Assembly: GCA_030603745.1 (NCBI GenBank)
Contig: JAUVXE010000017.1
Span: 1-36,530 of the forward strand
Direction of reading: 5' to 3'
From: Coriobacteriia bacterium
GTDB lineage: Bacteria; Actinomycetota; Coriobacteriia; Anaerosomatales; SLCP01
DNA length: 36,530 nt
Shown: positions 8,330 through 15,161 of the stretch, piece by piece
Numbering within the stretch: the stretch's first letter is position 1
How the letters are laid out: each line of letters starts with the position of its first letter
The notes under the pieces: model-generated
Seen by the model: the letters and a program-made list of their open reading frames with translations, nothing else
Databases searched by the model: none
Told to the model about the DNA's origin: nothing
Made by a program: the position numbers and the translations under genes

Positions 8330-8743
8330 ATGGAACTGATGACGAGGACGTGCAAGTTCGAACGGATGAACGTCGAGCGGCTGTTCGCGCGGGGGTTCGT
8401 GGTGATGGGCGGCGTGTTCTGGGTGGCCGCCACCTTCAGCGCCGACTACTTCTACAACCGCATCGGCCTGACCGAGTCGGTCGCGAGCGCTCTGCTTCCC
8501 CTCGGCATCACCGTGCTCGCCCTCGCCGTCGGCTGGTTCTACGAGGTCCTCGCCTCGGTGCTGCTCTATGCGGGCGCGGTGGCGATGGTCGTGTGGGGCG
8601 TCATAGCCGGGTGGGAGTCCGGCGTGTGGATGACGATGAGCGCGGTGCTCATCGGCCCGACGCTCCTCGCCGCCACGCTGTTCCTGCTCGCGTCACGCAT
8701 GCAGACGATCTGCTCGCTGGAGGGACACCCCGACGTCGCGTGA
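8330..8743 (+). CDS. Unknown membrane protein with three or four helices
   Basis: 137 residues from ATG 8330, preceded by an A/G-rich AAGGGGG; the frame is open to 8285 but without a better ribosome site. After a short basic N-terminus there are hydrophobic segments at about residues 22-40, 50-70, 72-92 and 103-125. The protein keeps several aromatic residues in helix 1 (FSADYFYN) and a cytoplasmic end with one Cys (TICSLEG). I do not recognise the family. A TATAGA at 8266-8271 could be its -10 element. A perfect hairpin at 8775-8806 ends the transcript. Confidence 0.7.
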   Translation: MELMTRTCKFERMNVERLFARGFVVMGGVFWVAATFSADYFYNRIGLTESVASALLPLGITVLALAVGWFYEVLASVLLYAGAVAMVVWGVIAGWESGVWMTMSAVLIGPTLLAATLFLLASRMQTICSLEGHPDVA

Positions 8744-8774
8744 GCGCCGCCCGGTCCCACGGCTGGAGATGAAC

Positions 8775-8806
8775 AGAGCGCCCCTCCCGGCCGGGAGGGG
8801 CGCTCT
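8775..8806. terminator. Perfect 32-base palindrome, bidirectional terminator
   Basis: AGAGCGCCCCTCCCGG is followed immediately by its exact reverse complement, so 16 pairs can form on either strand (about 14 plus a GGCC tip). It lies between the convergent membrane-protein gene (ending 8743) and the slyD-type gene (ending 8858). The run after the stem on the plus strand is only mildly T-rich (TGTGTT). Confidence 0.85.
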
Positions 8807-8857
8807 TGTGTTCCGGGTGCGGCGCGGGACCGGCGACGCCGAACGCCGCGTGGGCGG

Positions 8858-9283
8858 CTACTCGGCGACGACCTCGACGAGCTCGATCTCGAAGGTGAGC
8901 ACCTTGCCTGCGAGCGGGTGGTTGAAGTCGAGCGTGACGTCGTCCTCGGCGATCTTGGTGATCGTCGCGGCGAGCTGCTCGCCGTTCGGGCCGAGGAGCT
9001 GCACGACGCCGCCCTCGTAGGGGTCCTGGGCGAACGCGGTGATCGGTACCACCTGGATCGCCTCGTCGTGGTAGGGCCCGTAGGCCTCATCGGGAGCGAT
9101 CGTGACCTCGGTCTTCTCGCCCACGGCGAGGCCGGTGACCGCGCTCTCGAAGCCGGGGATCACCTGGCTTTCGCCGAGGGTGAACTCGAGCGGGTCGCTC
9201 CCGGTGCTCGAGTCGAACTCGGTGCCGTCCTCGAGCGTGCCACGGTAGTGCACGCGGACCTTGGTACCTTCCTCATGCGGCAT
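8858..9283 (-). CDS. SlyD-like FKBP-type peptidyl-prolyl isomerase
   Basis: 141 residues from ATG 9283, with AAAGGAG eight bases upstream; the open frame continues further but the upstream residues are arginine-rich noise. FKBP core: KVRVHYRGTLEDGTEFDSS (8-26) and ESQVIPGFESAVTGLAVGE (38-56). Between about 68 and 120 is the insert-in-flap chaperone domain typical of SlyD (AYGPYHDEAIQVVP), and the fold closes with DFNHPLAGKVLTFEIELVEV (119-138). It lacks the His/Cys-rich metal-binding tail of Escherichia coli SlyD. Role: prolyl isomerisation and folding assistance in the cytoplasm. A GGATC-GCG-GATCC dyad adjoins the ribosome site. Confidence 0.94.
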   Translation of the reverse strand: MPHEEGTKVRVHYRGTLEDGTEFDSSTGSDPLEFTLGESQVIPGFESAVTGLAVGEKTEVTIAPDEAYGPYHDEAIQVVPITAFAQDPYEGGVVQLLGPNGEQLAATITKIAEDDVTLDFNHPLAGKVLTFEIELVEVVAE

Positions 9284-9378
9284 TCGCTGCCACTCCTTTC
9301 GGATCGCGGATCCAGGCCGGGTGCGATCCCGGCGCTGCCGTACCACCCTACCGCATCGTGCCGAGGTCCGCGACACGA

Positions 9379-9400
9379 CCGGCCCGGCACCCCGGGCCGG
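9379..9400. other. GC-only hairpin in the divergent slyD / winged-helix spacer
   Basis: CCGGCCCGG, loop CACC, then CCGGGCCGG: nine perfect pairs. It sits in the 312-base gap between the slyD start (9283) and the winged-helix gene (9596). No T-run follows on either strand. The rest of 9284-9480 shows the slyD ribosome site, a GGATC-GCG-GATCC dyad at 9301-9313, and ACCCTA at 9345-9350 (TAGGGT on the minus strand) as a possible slyD -10. Confidence 0.4.
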
Positions 9401-9483
9401 CCTGGCCGTTCGACCGTTCATGAAGCCGCCCGTCGGAGCCGGTGACCGTTCGGATGCTCAGAAGAGCCGCCCATCCGCGCTCT

Positions 9484-9512
9484 GTGTAACACAACAGCGT
9501 GTACGCTACACT
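9484..9512 (+). promoter_or_regulatory. Promoter overlapped by two operator-like dyads
   Basis: Two short inverted repeats stand exactly 15 bases apart: GTGT-A-ACAC (9484-9492) and GTGTA-CGC-TACAC (9499-9511). The second overlaps TACACT (9507-9512), which reads as a -10 hexamer; the -35 position (GTGTAA, 9484-9489) lies inside the first. Dyads on both promoter elements directly ahead of a winged-helix gene fit autorepression. The transcript would start near 9519 and have a leader of about 77 bases. Confidence 0.5.
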
Positions 9513-9595
9513 CTAGCTGCCATAAGAGACCGTCGGCAGGGGCAGGGCGGGGCGCCAGGAGGTGGCGCCGGCCCTTCGAGGGACAGGGACGACGC

Positions 9596-9952
9596 GTGTA
9601 TGACCTTGAGGGGGTTCTCGGACCTTCGATCATCCAGTTCGTGGAGCGCCACGTCCGGTCGCTCCTGACCTGGGACATCCTGGTGTTCTTCCACCGAAAC
9701 CCTGAGGCGGTCCTGGACTCCGCCGGCCTCGCCTCGCGCCTGGGGCGTCGCGTCGAGGAGGTCGAGCCGGAGGTCGAGGCGCTCTGTGCAGGCCGCGTCC
9801 TGCAGTGCGCCGGGGGGCTGATCCGCTACCGTCCCACCGAGGAGATGCGCACCACGATCGCGGCGTTCGTCGAGGCCTGTCAGGACCGTGGGCGGCGCCT
9901 CGCGCTCATCGCGCTCGTGCTCCACAAGATCAATCCCAACTCGCAGCAGTGA
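9596..9952 (+). CDS. Small winged-helix-type protein, possible transcription regulator
   Basis: 118 residues from GTG 9596, with GAGGGACAGGGAC upstream. An N-terminal helix (about 10-22) is followed by a helix-turn-helix-like block: helix TWDILVFFHRNPE (25-37), DSAGLASRLGRRVEEVEPEV (41-60), then LCAGRVLQCAGGLIRYRP, which reads as the wing (63-80). A charged C-terminal helix follows (TTIAAFVEACQDRGRRLALI). The pattern LA.RLG..EEVE..VEALC.GRVL is that of MarR/ArsR-like winged helices. I cannot assign a family. The paired dyads over its promoter suggest it may control itself. The next gene, a CNNM protein, has its own leaderless-looking promoter. Confidence 0.7.
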   Translation: MYDLEGVLGPSIIQFVERHVRSLLTWDILVFFHRNPEAVLDSAGLASRLGRRVEEVEPEVEALCAGRVLQCAGGLIRYRPTEEMRTTIAAFVEACQDRGRRLALIALVLHKINPNSQQ

Positions 9953-9990
9953 CCTTGCAGGGGCGGCGTCCTGTTATCGGCGCGATATCC

Positions 9991-9999
9991 TGGTAATCT
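9991..9999 (+). promoter_or_regulatory. Extended -10 of the CNNM gene; leaderless transcript predicted
   Basis: TGG-TAATCT at 9991-9999 is an extended -10. Only seven bases separate it from the ATG at 10007, so the transcript should begin at or next to the start codon. The bases before the ATG (CTTCTCCTC) are pyrimidine-rich and hold no ribosome site, which agrees with a leaderless mRNA, a common mode in actinobacteria. Confidence 0.55.
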
Positions 10000-10006
10000 T
10001 CTCCTC

Positions 10007-11350
10007 ATGGGAACCTACACGACCGAACTGCTGCTGGTCCTCGGACTCATCGTCCTGAACGGCTACTTCGCCGCCTCCGAGATCGCGCTCATCAGCGTGC
10101 GCAGGGCGGTGCTCAAGAAGAAGGCGGACGCGGGACACCCCGCGGCCAGGGCGGCCATCGAGCTCACCGACGACCCCTCGCGGCTGCTTGCGACCATCCA
10201 GATCGGCATCACGATGGTCGGCTTCCTCGCCTCGGCGACCGCGGCCGTCAGTCTCGCCGCCCCACTGGCGGAGTGGCTGCGCTCCTTCGGCAACGCGTGG
10301 CTCTCGAGCGTGTCGCAGGGGCTGGCGATCCTGCTCGTCACCTTCACCATCGCCTACATCACGCTCGTCTTCGGTGAGCTCGCGCCTAAGCGGCTCGGGC
10401 TGCAGCGCGCCGAACGGGTGTCGCTGCGCGTCTCGCGCGTCGTCCTCTTCCTCGCGCGACTTCTCAGCCCGGTGGTCTGGCTGCTCGCCCGTTCGACCGA
10501 CGTCGCCGGCAGGCTTCTCGGCGTGAAGGGCAAGGGCGGCCAGGAGGGCGTCACGGAGGAGGAGATCAAGCTACTCGTCACCGAGCAGGGGACCTTGCTC
10601 GAGGAGGAGAAGCGGATGATCCACGAGATCTTCGAGCTCGGCGACACCGTCGCGCGCGAGGTCATGGTCCCCCGTGTCGACGTGGTGTTCGTCGAGGACA
10701 CCCGCACGATCGGCGAGGCGTTGCACCTCTTCCGCACGCGGGGATTCTCGCGGCTGCCGGTGGTCCACGAGGACGCCGACAGGGTGGTGGGGGTGGTCCT
10801 GCTCAAGGACCTCGTCGGACCCGCTGCCGAAGGGCGCCTCGGCGATCCGCTCACCGACCATCTGCGGCCCCCGGTGTTCGTGCCGGAGACCAAGCCGATC
10901 CTGCCGCTCCTCTCCGAGATGCAGCGGCTTCGCAACCACATGGCGATCGTGGTGGACGAGTACGGGGGCACCGCCGGCATCGTCACGATCGAGGACATCG
11001 TCGAGGAGATCATCGGTGAGGTGGCCGATGAGTTCGACCCGGACCTGCGGTTCGTGACCGAGCTCGGGCCGGGACGGTGGGTGGTCGACGGACGCCTGCC
11101 GGTCGAGGACGCGCGCGAGATGGGGCTTCCGGTGGAGGAGTCCGACGAGTACGAGACCGTCGCCGGATGGATGCTCGTGCGTCTTGGGCATATACCGGTT
11201 CCGGGAGAGCGCGTCGAGCACGAGGGCGTGAGCTTCCAGGTCCAGGCGGTCCGCAGGAGGCGGATCGCCCGACTGCTCGTGTCCCGCGACGGGACGCCGG
11301 CGGAGGGGGCCGCCCCGGAGGCGGCCGGGCCGCGGGTGGACGAGGAGTGA
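10007..11350 (+). CDS. CNNM/CorC family membrane protein (hemolysin C-like, CBS domains)
   Basis: 447 residues from ATG 10007. Domains in order: CNNM (DUF21) membrane domain at 1-175 with three or four helices, including LNGYFAASEIALIS (17-30) and the TMVGFLASATAAV segment; two CBS motifs at about 218-275 and 282-336, with FSRLPVVHEDADRVVGVV in the first and MAIVVDEYGGTAGIVTIEDI in the second; and a CorC_HlyC C-terminal domain at about 350-425. Relatives take part in magnesium or cobalt handling through nucleotide binding at the CBS pair; hemolysin in the family name is historical. It heads a run of six genes spaced by four bases or fewer or overlapping, apart from one 33-base gap. Confidence 0.93.
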   Translation: MGTYTTELLLVLGLIVLNGYFAASEIALISVRRAVLKKKADAGHPAARAAIELTDDPSRLLATIQIGITMVGFLASATAAVSLAAPLAEWLRSFGNAWLSSVSQGLAILLVTFTIAYITLVFGELAPKRLGLQRAERVSLRVSRVVLFLARLLSPVVWLLARSTDVAGRLLGVKGKGGQEGVTEEEIKLLVTEQGTLLEEEKRMIHEIFELGDTVAREVMVPRVDVVFVEDTRTIGEALHLFRTRGFSRLPVVHEDADRVVGVVLLKDLVGPAAEGRLGDPLTDHLRPPVFVPETKPILPLLSEMQRLRNHMAIVVDEYGGTAGIVTIEDIVEEIIGEVADEFDPDLRFVTELGPGRWVVDGRLPVEDAREMGLPVEESDEYETVAGWMLVRLGHIPVPGERVEHEGVSFQVQAVRRRRIARLLVSRDGTPAEGAAPEAAGPRVDEE

Positions 11351-11352
11351 GC

Positions 11353-11901
11353 ATGGGACAGAAGACGCTCTATCGCAGCAGGACCGACCAGATGCTCGGC
11401 GGCGTGTGCGCCGGCATCGCGGACTACTTCGGGATCGACCCGACGGTGGTGCGACTGGTGGCGGTCTTCCTGCTGCTCGCAAGCAATGTCGCCGTCGTGG
11501 TCGCCTACGTCGTGCTCTGGGTCGTCGTCCCCGAGGAGCCGTCGGGCGTCCCGGTCGAGGGAGGGGTCAGCACCATGTCCGATACCGAGACCCCGGGCCG
11601 CACCAGCGTGCCCGGACCCGACAGCCCGCCACCGCCACCGCCCCCGGGGGTCGCGCCGCCGCTCGATGCGGCCGGGGCCTCCGCCCGGCCGACCCCGACC
11701 CCGGCCCCTGCAGCGCCCGCGCACACGGCTCCCGCCCGCCAGGGGCGGGGCGGCGTGTGGTTCGGGGTGGCGCTGATCTTCGTGGGCGCCGTGCTGCTGG
11801 CGCAGATGTTCGTGCCGGCGCTGTCGTTGTGGCAGTTCTGGCCGGTCATCGTGATCGTCGCGGGCGTGCTCATGGTGTTCGGCCGAGGGGGGCGGACGTG
11901 A
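11353..11901 (+). CDS. PspC domain protein with C-terminal LiaF-type membrane segment
   Basis: 182 residues from ATG 11353, two bases after the CNNM stop; GAGGAG of the ribosome site lies within the previous coding end. The PspC domain (about 4-62) reads LYRSRTDQMLGGVCAGIADY then FGIDPTVVRLVAVFLLL and a membrane helix. A Pro/Ala/Thr-rich linker follows (about 75-133, with a run of eight prolines interrupted once). The C-terminus has two short membrane helices (GVWFGVALIFVGAVLLA and FWPVIVIVAGVLMVF), the DUF5668/LiaI-like pattern. PspC proteins sense or transmit envelope stress at the membrane. Stop and next start overlap by one base (TGATG). Confidence 0.9.
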   Translation: MGQKTLYRSRTDQMLGGVCAGIADYFGIDPTVVRLVAVFLLLASNVAVVVAYVVLWVVVPEEPSGVPVEGGVSTMSDTETPGRTSVPGPDSPPPPPPPGVAPPLDAAGASARPTPTPAPAAPAHTAPARQGRGGVWFGVALIFVGAVLLAQMFVPALSLWQFWPVIVIVAGVLMVFGRGGRT

Positions 11902-12821
11902 TGACGCTCAAGCGCGTGCTCGAGGGCGTGACCCTCATCCTCATCGGCGTGATCCTGCTTCTCAACACGACCGGCCAGCTTCCGTGGTCGGTCTGGTGGT
12001 CCGTGCTCAGCCTCTGGCCGCTCCTGCTCGTCGCGGCCGGCCTCGACATCGTCGCCAAGGGGCTGGACACCGAGTGGCTCCGGGCGCTGTCGAGCCTGCT
12101 CGTGATCGCCGGGCTCGTCGTGGGCGCGTTCGTGCTGCCGGTCACCGGCGGTCCGTGGGGACTCGGCTGGATGGTGGGCCCCGCGAGCGACTTCGAGGTC
12201 GCGACCGACCGGCCGGCGCGCGTGAACGAGGGCCGGGCGGTCCTCAGGGGCGGCGCCGGCACCTACACCGTCGCGGCCGGCTCGGCGGACGAGCTCGTGC
12301 GCGTGAGCGGCCGGGGCGCGTTCGGCGAGCCGCGGGTGGACGTCGAGACCACGGACCGTCGTGCCGATGTCACGATCTCCGCCGAGGAGGGCCGCGCGTG
12401 GATGCCGCACATGGGTGGCGCGACCCGCGCCGACGTCCGGCTCTCGCCCGAGGTGGTGTGGGACCTGCGGATCGAGACGGGCGCGGTCGACCTCGACGTC
12501 GACCTCGAGGAGGTCCCCATCTCGGCGCTCGACGTGAGGTCGGGGGTCTCCTCGGCGACCGTGAGACTGGGTGAGCCGGCAGGGAGGGAAGAGGTCCCGG
12601 TGCGAGTGCGGGGCGGCGTGTCGAGCTTCACGCTGCTGGTGCCCCGGGGCGTGCCCGCGCGGATCGAGGGCGCCGCGGGCCTGTCGAGCATCGACGTCGA
12701 CCGGGCCTACACGCGCCTCGGCGGCGATCGGCGCGTCTGGCAGTCCGATGACTGGGGCCGCGGCGGCTACGACATCCGGTTCGAGGCCGGCGTGTCGAGC
12801 GTGACGGTGCAGACGTACTAG
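11901..12821 (+). CDS. LiaF-like envelope-stress protein (membrane domain plus beta-rich domain)
   Basis: 306 residues from ATG 11901, overlapping the previous stop as TGATG. The N-terminal 85 residues hold about four hydrophobic segments (GVTLILIGVILLLNTTG, WPLLLVAAGLDIVAKG, LLVIAGLVVGAFVLP), the LiaI-LiaF transmembrane pattern. Residues 95-306 are a beta-solenoid-like region with recurring GVSS turns (GVSSATV, GVSSFTL, GLSSIDV, GVSSVTV), matching the toast-rack/DUF2154 domain of LiaF-type cell-wall-antibiotic-response proteins. Flanking PspC genes suggest all three work together at the membrane. No LiaRS two-component pair is present in the window. Confidence 0.85.
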   Translation: MTLKRVLEGVTLILIGVILLLNTTGQLPWSVWWSVLSLWPLLLVAAGLDIVAKGLDTEWLRALSSLLVIAGLVVGAFVLPVTGGPWGLGWMVGPASDFEVATDRPARVNEGRAVLRGGAGTYTVAAGSADELVRVSGRGAFGEPRVDVETTDRRADVTISAEEGRAWMPHMGGATRADVRLSPEVVWDLRIETGAVDLDVDLEEVPISALDVRSGVSSATVRLGEPAGREEVPVRVRGGVSSFTLLVPRGVPARIEGAAGLSSIDVDRAYTRLGGDRRVWQSDDWGRGGYDIRFEAGVSSVTVQTY

Positions 12822-12839
12822 CGCGGGCCGCGGCCCGCG
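12822..12839. repeat. Perfect 18-base GC palindrome between envelope genes
   Basis: CGCGGGCCG is followed at once by its reverse complement CGGCCCGCG, beginning at the base after the LiaF-like stop and ending 15 bases before the next start. The ribosome site GAGGAG follows it directly. It could lower downstream translation or protect the upstream message end. Confidence 0.6.
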
Positions 12840-12854
12840 AGAGGAGTGGGGACT

Positions 12855-13340
12855 GTGAGCGGTGGAGGACAGGGGCAGAGCCGTCCCGAGGCGCGGGGCG
12901 CCTACGTCGTCATCGGAGTGGTGCTGATCGTGGTGGGGCTCGGGTTGCTCGCGGGCGTCCCGCTGTTCGGGTGGTCGTGGGGCGCGCTCTCCAACGTGAT
13001 GCGGGAGGTGCGCCAGGTGGGCTGGCCGCTGGCGGTGGTCCTCCTCGGCGTGGCGATCATCGTCTACAGCCGTCGCCCGGGGGCGCGCCTGCCCTCGAAG
13101 GAGGCCCGGCTCACGCGCTCCCGCGACAAGAAGATGATCGCGGGCGTGTTCGGCGGGCTGTCCGACTACTTCGGCGTGGACGTCACGGTGCTCCGGATCG
13201 CCTTCCTCGCGGTGGCGTTCCTCTTCGACCTGTGGGGGCCGTTCATCGTGGGCTACATCGCGGCCGCAGTGATCGTGCCCATGGCCGCGGAGCGCCTCGT
13301 GCCGACGCCGGACGAGCCGGTCTGGCCCGAGAAGGGGTGA
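12855..13340 (+). CDS. PspC domain protein, C-terminal PspC form
   Basis: 161 residues from GTG 12855, chosen because GAGGAG ends eight bases before it; an in-frame GTG at 12846 overlaps that ribosome site. Two N-terminal membrane helices (YVVIGVVLIVVGLGLLAGV and GWPLAVVLLGVAIIVY) are followed by a basic linker and a PspC domain at about 92-150: LTRSRDKKMIAGVFGGLSDY, FGVDVTVLRIAFLAVAFLF, then GPFIVGYIAAAVIVP. The order of membrane pair and PspC domain is the reverse of that in the PspC gene at 11353. The amidohydrolase starts four bases after its stop. Confidence 0.88.
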   Translation: MSGGGQGQSRPEARGAYVVIGVVLIVVGLGLLAGVPLFGWSWGALSNVMREVRQVGWPLAVVLLGVAIIVYSRRPGARLPSKEARLTRSRDKKMIAGVFGGLSDYFGVDVTVLRIAFLAVAFLFDLWGPFIVGYIAAAVIVPMAAERLVPTPDEPVWPEKG

Positions 13341-13344
13341 GCGC

Positions 13345-14283
13345 GTGACGCGCCTGGCCCCGGCACCGCCGACCCGCGTCGGGGACGTGGTCGACGCTCA
13401 CTGCCACCTGTTCGCCATCGCGATCTTCGAGGAGTACGTCGCCGCGCACCCCGAGGGGGCCCCGCGGTTCCGCGAGGCGCTCAAGGAGCGCAAGTTCGGC
13501 CGCCGCGGCGAGTCGATCCCGGACATGCCCGCCGAGGAGATGGCGGCATGGTACGCGCGGCGGCTCGCCGACGCGGGGATCGCCAAGGCGCTCATCGTCT
13601 CCGTGGTCCCCGACAGCGAGTACACGCGTCGGTTCATCGGCGCGGCCAACGGGCACATCCACGCGCTGTGCAACCTCGACCCGCGTGACCCGGGCGCGCC
13701 GGCGCTGCTCGAGCGTGAGATGGCCGCGGGCTTTCGCGGCGTGAAGCTGCTGCCGGTCAACCGGTGCTTCCGCCTCTCCGACCCGGCGTGCCGTCCACTC
13801 TTCGAGAAGGCCGCCGAGCTCGGCGCGCCGATGATCGTGCACTACGGGGTCACGGTCGATCCCGGCGGGGACCTGCGCTACGCCGACCCGATCGACCTCT
13901 CGCCGGTGGCCCGCGACTTCCCCGAGGTCACCTTCGTGGTCGCGCACTTCGGCGCCGGCTACCTCGACCAGGTGCTCAAGGTCGCCTACCAGTGCCCCAA
14001 CGTCGCCATCGACTCCTCGGGGACGAACAACTGGATGGACTCGATGGCCGTGCCCATGACCCTCGCGCAGGTGTTCGAGCGCTCGATCACCGCGCTCGGC
14101 CCCGAGCGGGTGCTCTTCGGGACCGATTCGGGCACGACCGGCCCGTACCGCTCGTGGATCGCCTACCAGCAGCGCGAGACGTTGCGCGGGCTCGGGCTGC
14201 TCGAAGGCGACCTCGATCTCGTGCTGCGCGGCAACGCCGTGAGGATCTTCGACCTCGACCGTCCCGGAGGTGAGCAGGCATGA
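13345..14283 (+). CDS. Amidohydrolase family protein (Amidohydro_2, metal-dependent TIM barrel)
   Basis: 312 residues from GTG 13345 with GAAGGGG upstream. Metal and catalytic positions of the Amidohydro_2 (PF04909) family are visible: DAHCHL (H19, H21), GVKLLP with K134 on the strand-4 position, PMIVHYG (H166), VVAHFGAGY (H201) and LFGTDSG (D261). Family members are decarboxylases or hydrolases of aromatic and small-ring acids; the substrate is not evident. The end overlaps the methyltransferase start as ATGA, so the two are translationally coupled. Confidence 0.86.
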   Translation: MTRLAPAPPTRVGDVVDAHCHLFAIAIFEEYVAAHPEGAPRFREALKERKFGRRGESIPDMPAEEMAAWYARRLADAGIAKALIVSVVPDSEYTRRFIGAANGHIHALCNLDPRDPGAPALLEREMAAGFRGVKLLPVNRCFRLSDPACRPLFEKAAELGAPMIVHYGVTVDPGGDLRYADPIDLSPVARDFPEVTFVVAHFGAGYLDQVLKVAYQCPNVAIDSSGTNNWMDSMAVPMTLAQVFERSITALGPERVLFGTDSGTTGPYRSWIAYQQRETLRGLGLLEGDLDLVLRGNAVRIFDLDRPGGEQA

Positions 14284-15119
14284 CCGGACCGCGGCAGGGC
14301 GGTGTGGAGCCCGCACGCGACTACGACCAGATGGTGGACTGGGGCAAGCGCCTCGGTCGCGAGGAGCCGTTCTTCCGGGGGCTCTTCGCCGAGGCGGGCG
14401 TGCGACGCGTGGTCGACGTGGGCTGCGGCAGCGGTCAGCACGCGATCATGTTCGCGGGCTGGGGGCTCGAGGTCGCGGGCGTCGACCCGAGCGGGCCGAT
14501 GCTCGCGCAGGCGAGGGACAACGCGCGGGCGGCGTCGGTGGGCGAGCCGGGACTGCGCTTCGTCGAGGGCGGTTTCGGCGAGGTCGAGGCGCTCCTCGGC
14601 GGAGGATGGGACGCGATCGTGACGCTCGGCAACGGGCTTCCGCACGTCGACGGGCCCGCGGGGCTCGCGGCCACGCTCGCCGACTTCGCGGCGGCGCTCA
14701 GGCCGGGCGGCGTGGTCGTGCTGCACCTGCTGAACCACCGGCGGCTGCTCGACGGCCGCATCAGGATGCTGCCCGCGGTGCTGCGCGAGACCGAGGAGGG
14801 CGACCGGGTGTTCCTGAAGGTCCTCGACTACGTCGAAGACGGGATCATGTTCGACTTCGTGACGCTCACGCGCGACGCCGAGGTGGGGCCGGGGGCGGAC
14901 AACGCGTTCACCTACGACGATCCGGCCGCGACCGGATGGCACCTGCGCTCGCGCCGGTCGGTCCACACCGCGCTCCCCGTCGACCTGCTCGAGGACGCGC
15001 TCGACGGTGCCGGGTTCACCGGGGTGCGCGCTCTCGGCGACCACACGGGCCGCGCGCTCGACGTCGGCGCCGACGAGTCGGTCATCGTCGTCGCGCGACG
15101 GGCGGGCGAGGAACGCTAA
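14280..15119 (+). CDS. Class I SAM-dependent methyltransferase
   Basis: 279 residues from ATG 14280, overlapping the amidohydrolase stop by four bases. Motif I is VVDVGCGSGQH (44-54), followed by the acidic end of strand 2, VAGVDPSGPM (66-74), and a strand-4 motif DAIVTLGNGLPHV near 115-127 in place of the usual D.V. core. The remaining part includes LRPGGVVVLHLLN, typical of the Methyltransf_25 fold. The substrate is unknown; coupling to the amidohydrolase suggests both act on the same compound or pathway. Confidence 0.88.
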   Translation: MTGPRQGGVEPARDYDQMVDWGKRLGREEPFFRGLFAEAGVRRVVDVGCGSGQHAIMFAGWGLEVAGVDPSGPMLAQARDNARAASVGEPGLRFVEGGFGEVEALLGGGWDAIVTLGNGLPHVDGPAGLAATLADFAAALRPGGVVVLHLLNHRRLLDGRIRMLPAVLRETEEGDRVFLKVLDYVEDGIMFDFVTLTRDAEVGPGADNAFTYDDPAATGWHLRSRRSVHTALPVDLLEDALDGAGFTGVRALGDHTGRALDVGADESVIVVARRAGEER

Positions 15120-15133
15120 GGGCCGCGCGCGGC

Positions 15134-15154
15134 GGGCGGAGCGGCGCCGCGCCC
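15134..15154. terminator. GC hairpin between convergent methyltransferase and maf genes
   Basis: GGGC (15134-15137) pairs with GCCC (15151-15154), and GCGGC (15141-15145) with the adjoining GCCGC (15146-15150). A second self-complementary block, GCCGCGCGCGGC, lies at 15123-15134. No T-run follows. The 42-base convergent gap holds nothing else. Confidence 0.4.
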
Positions 15155-15161
15155 GTGCGCG

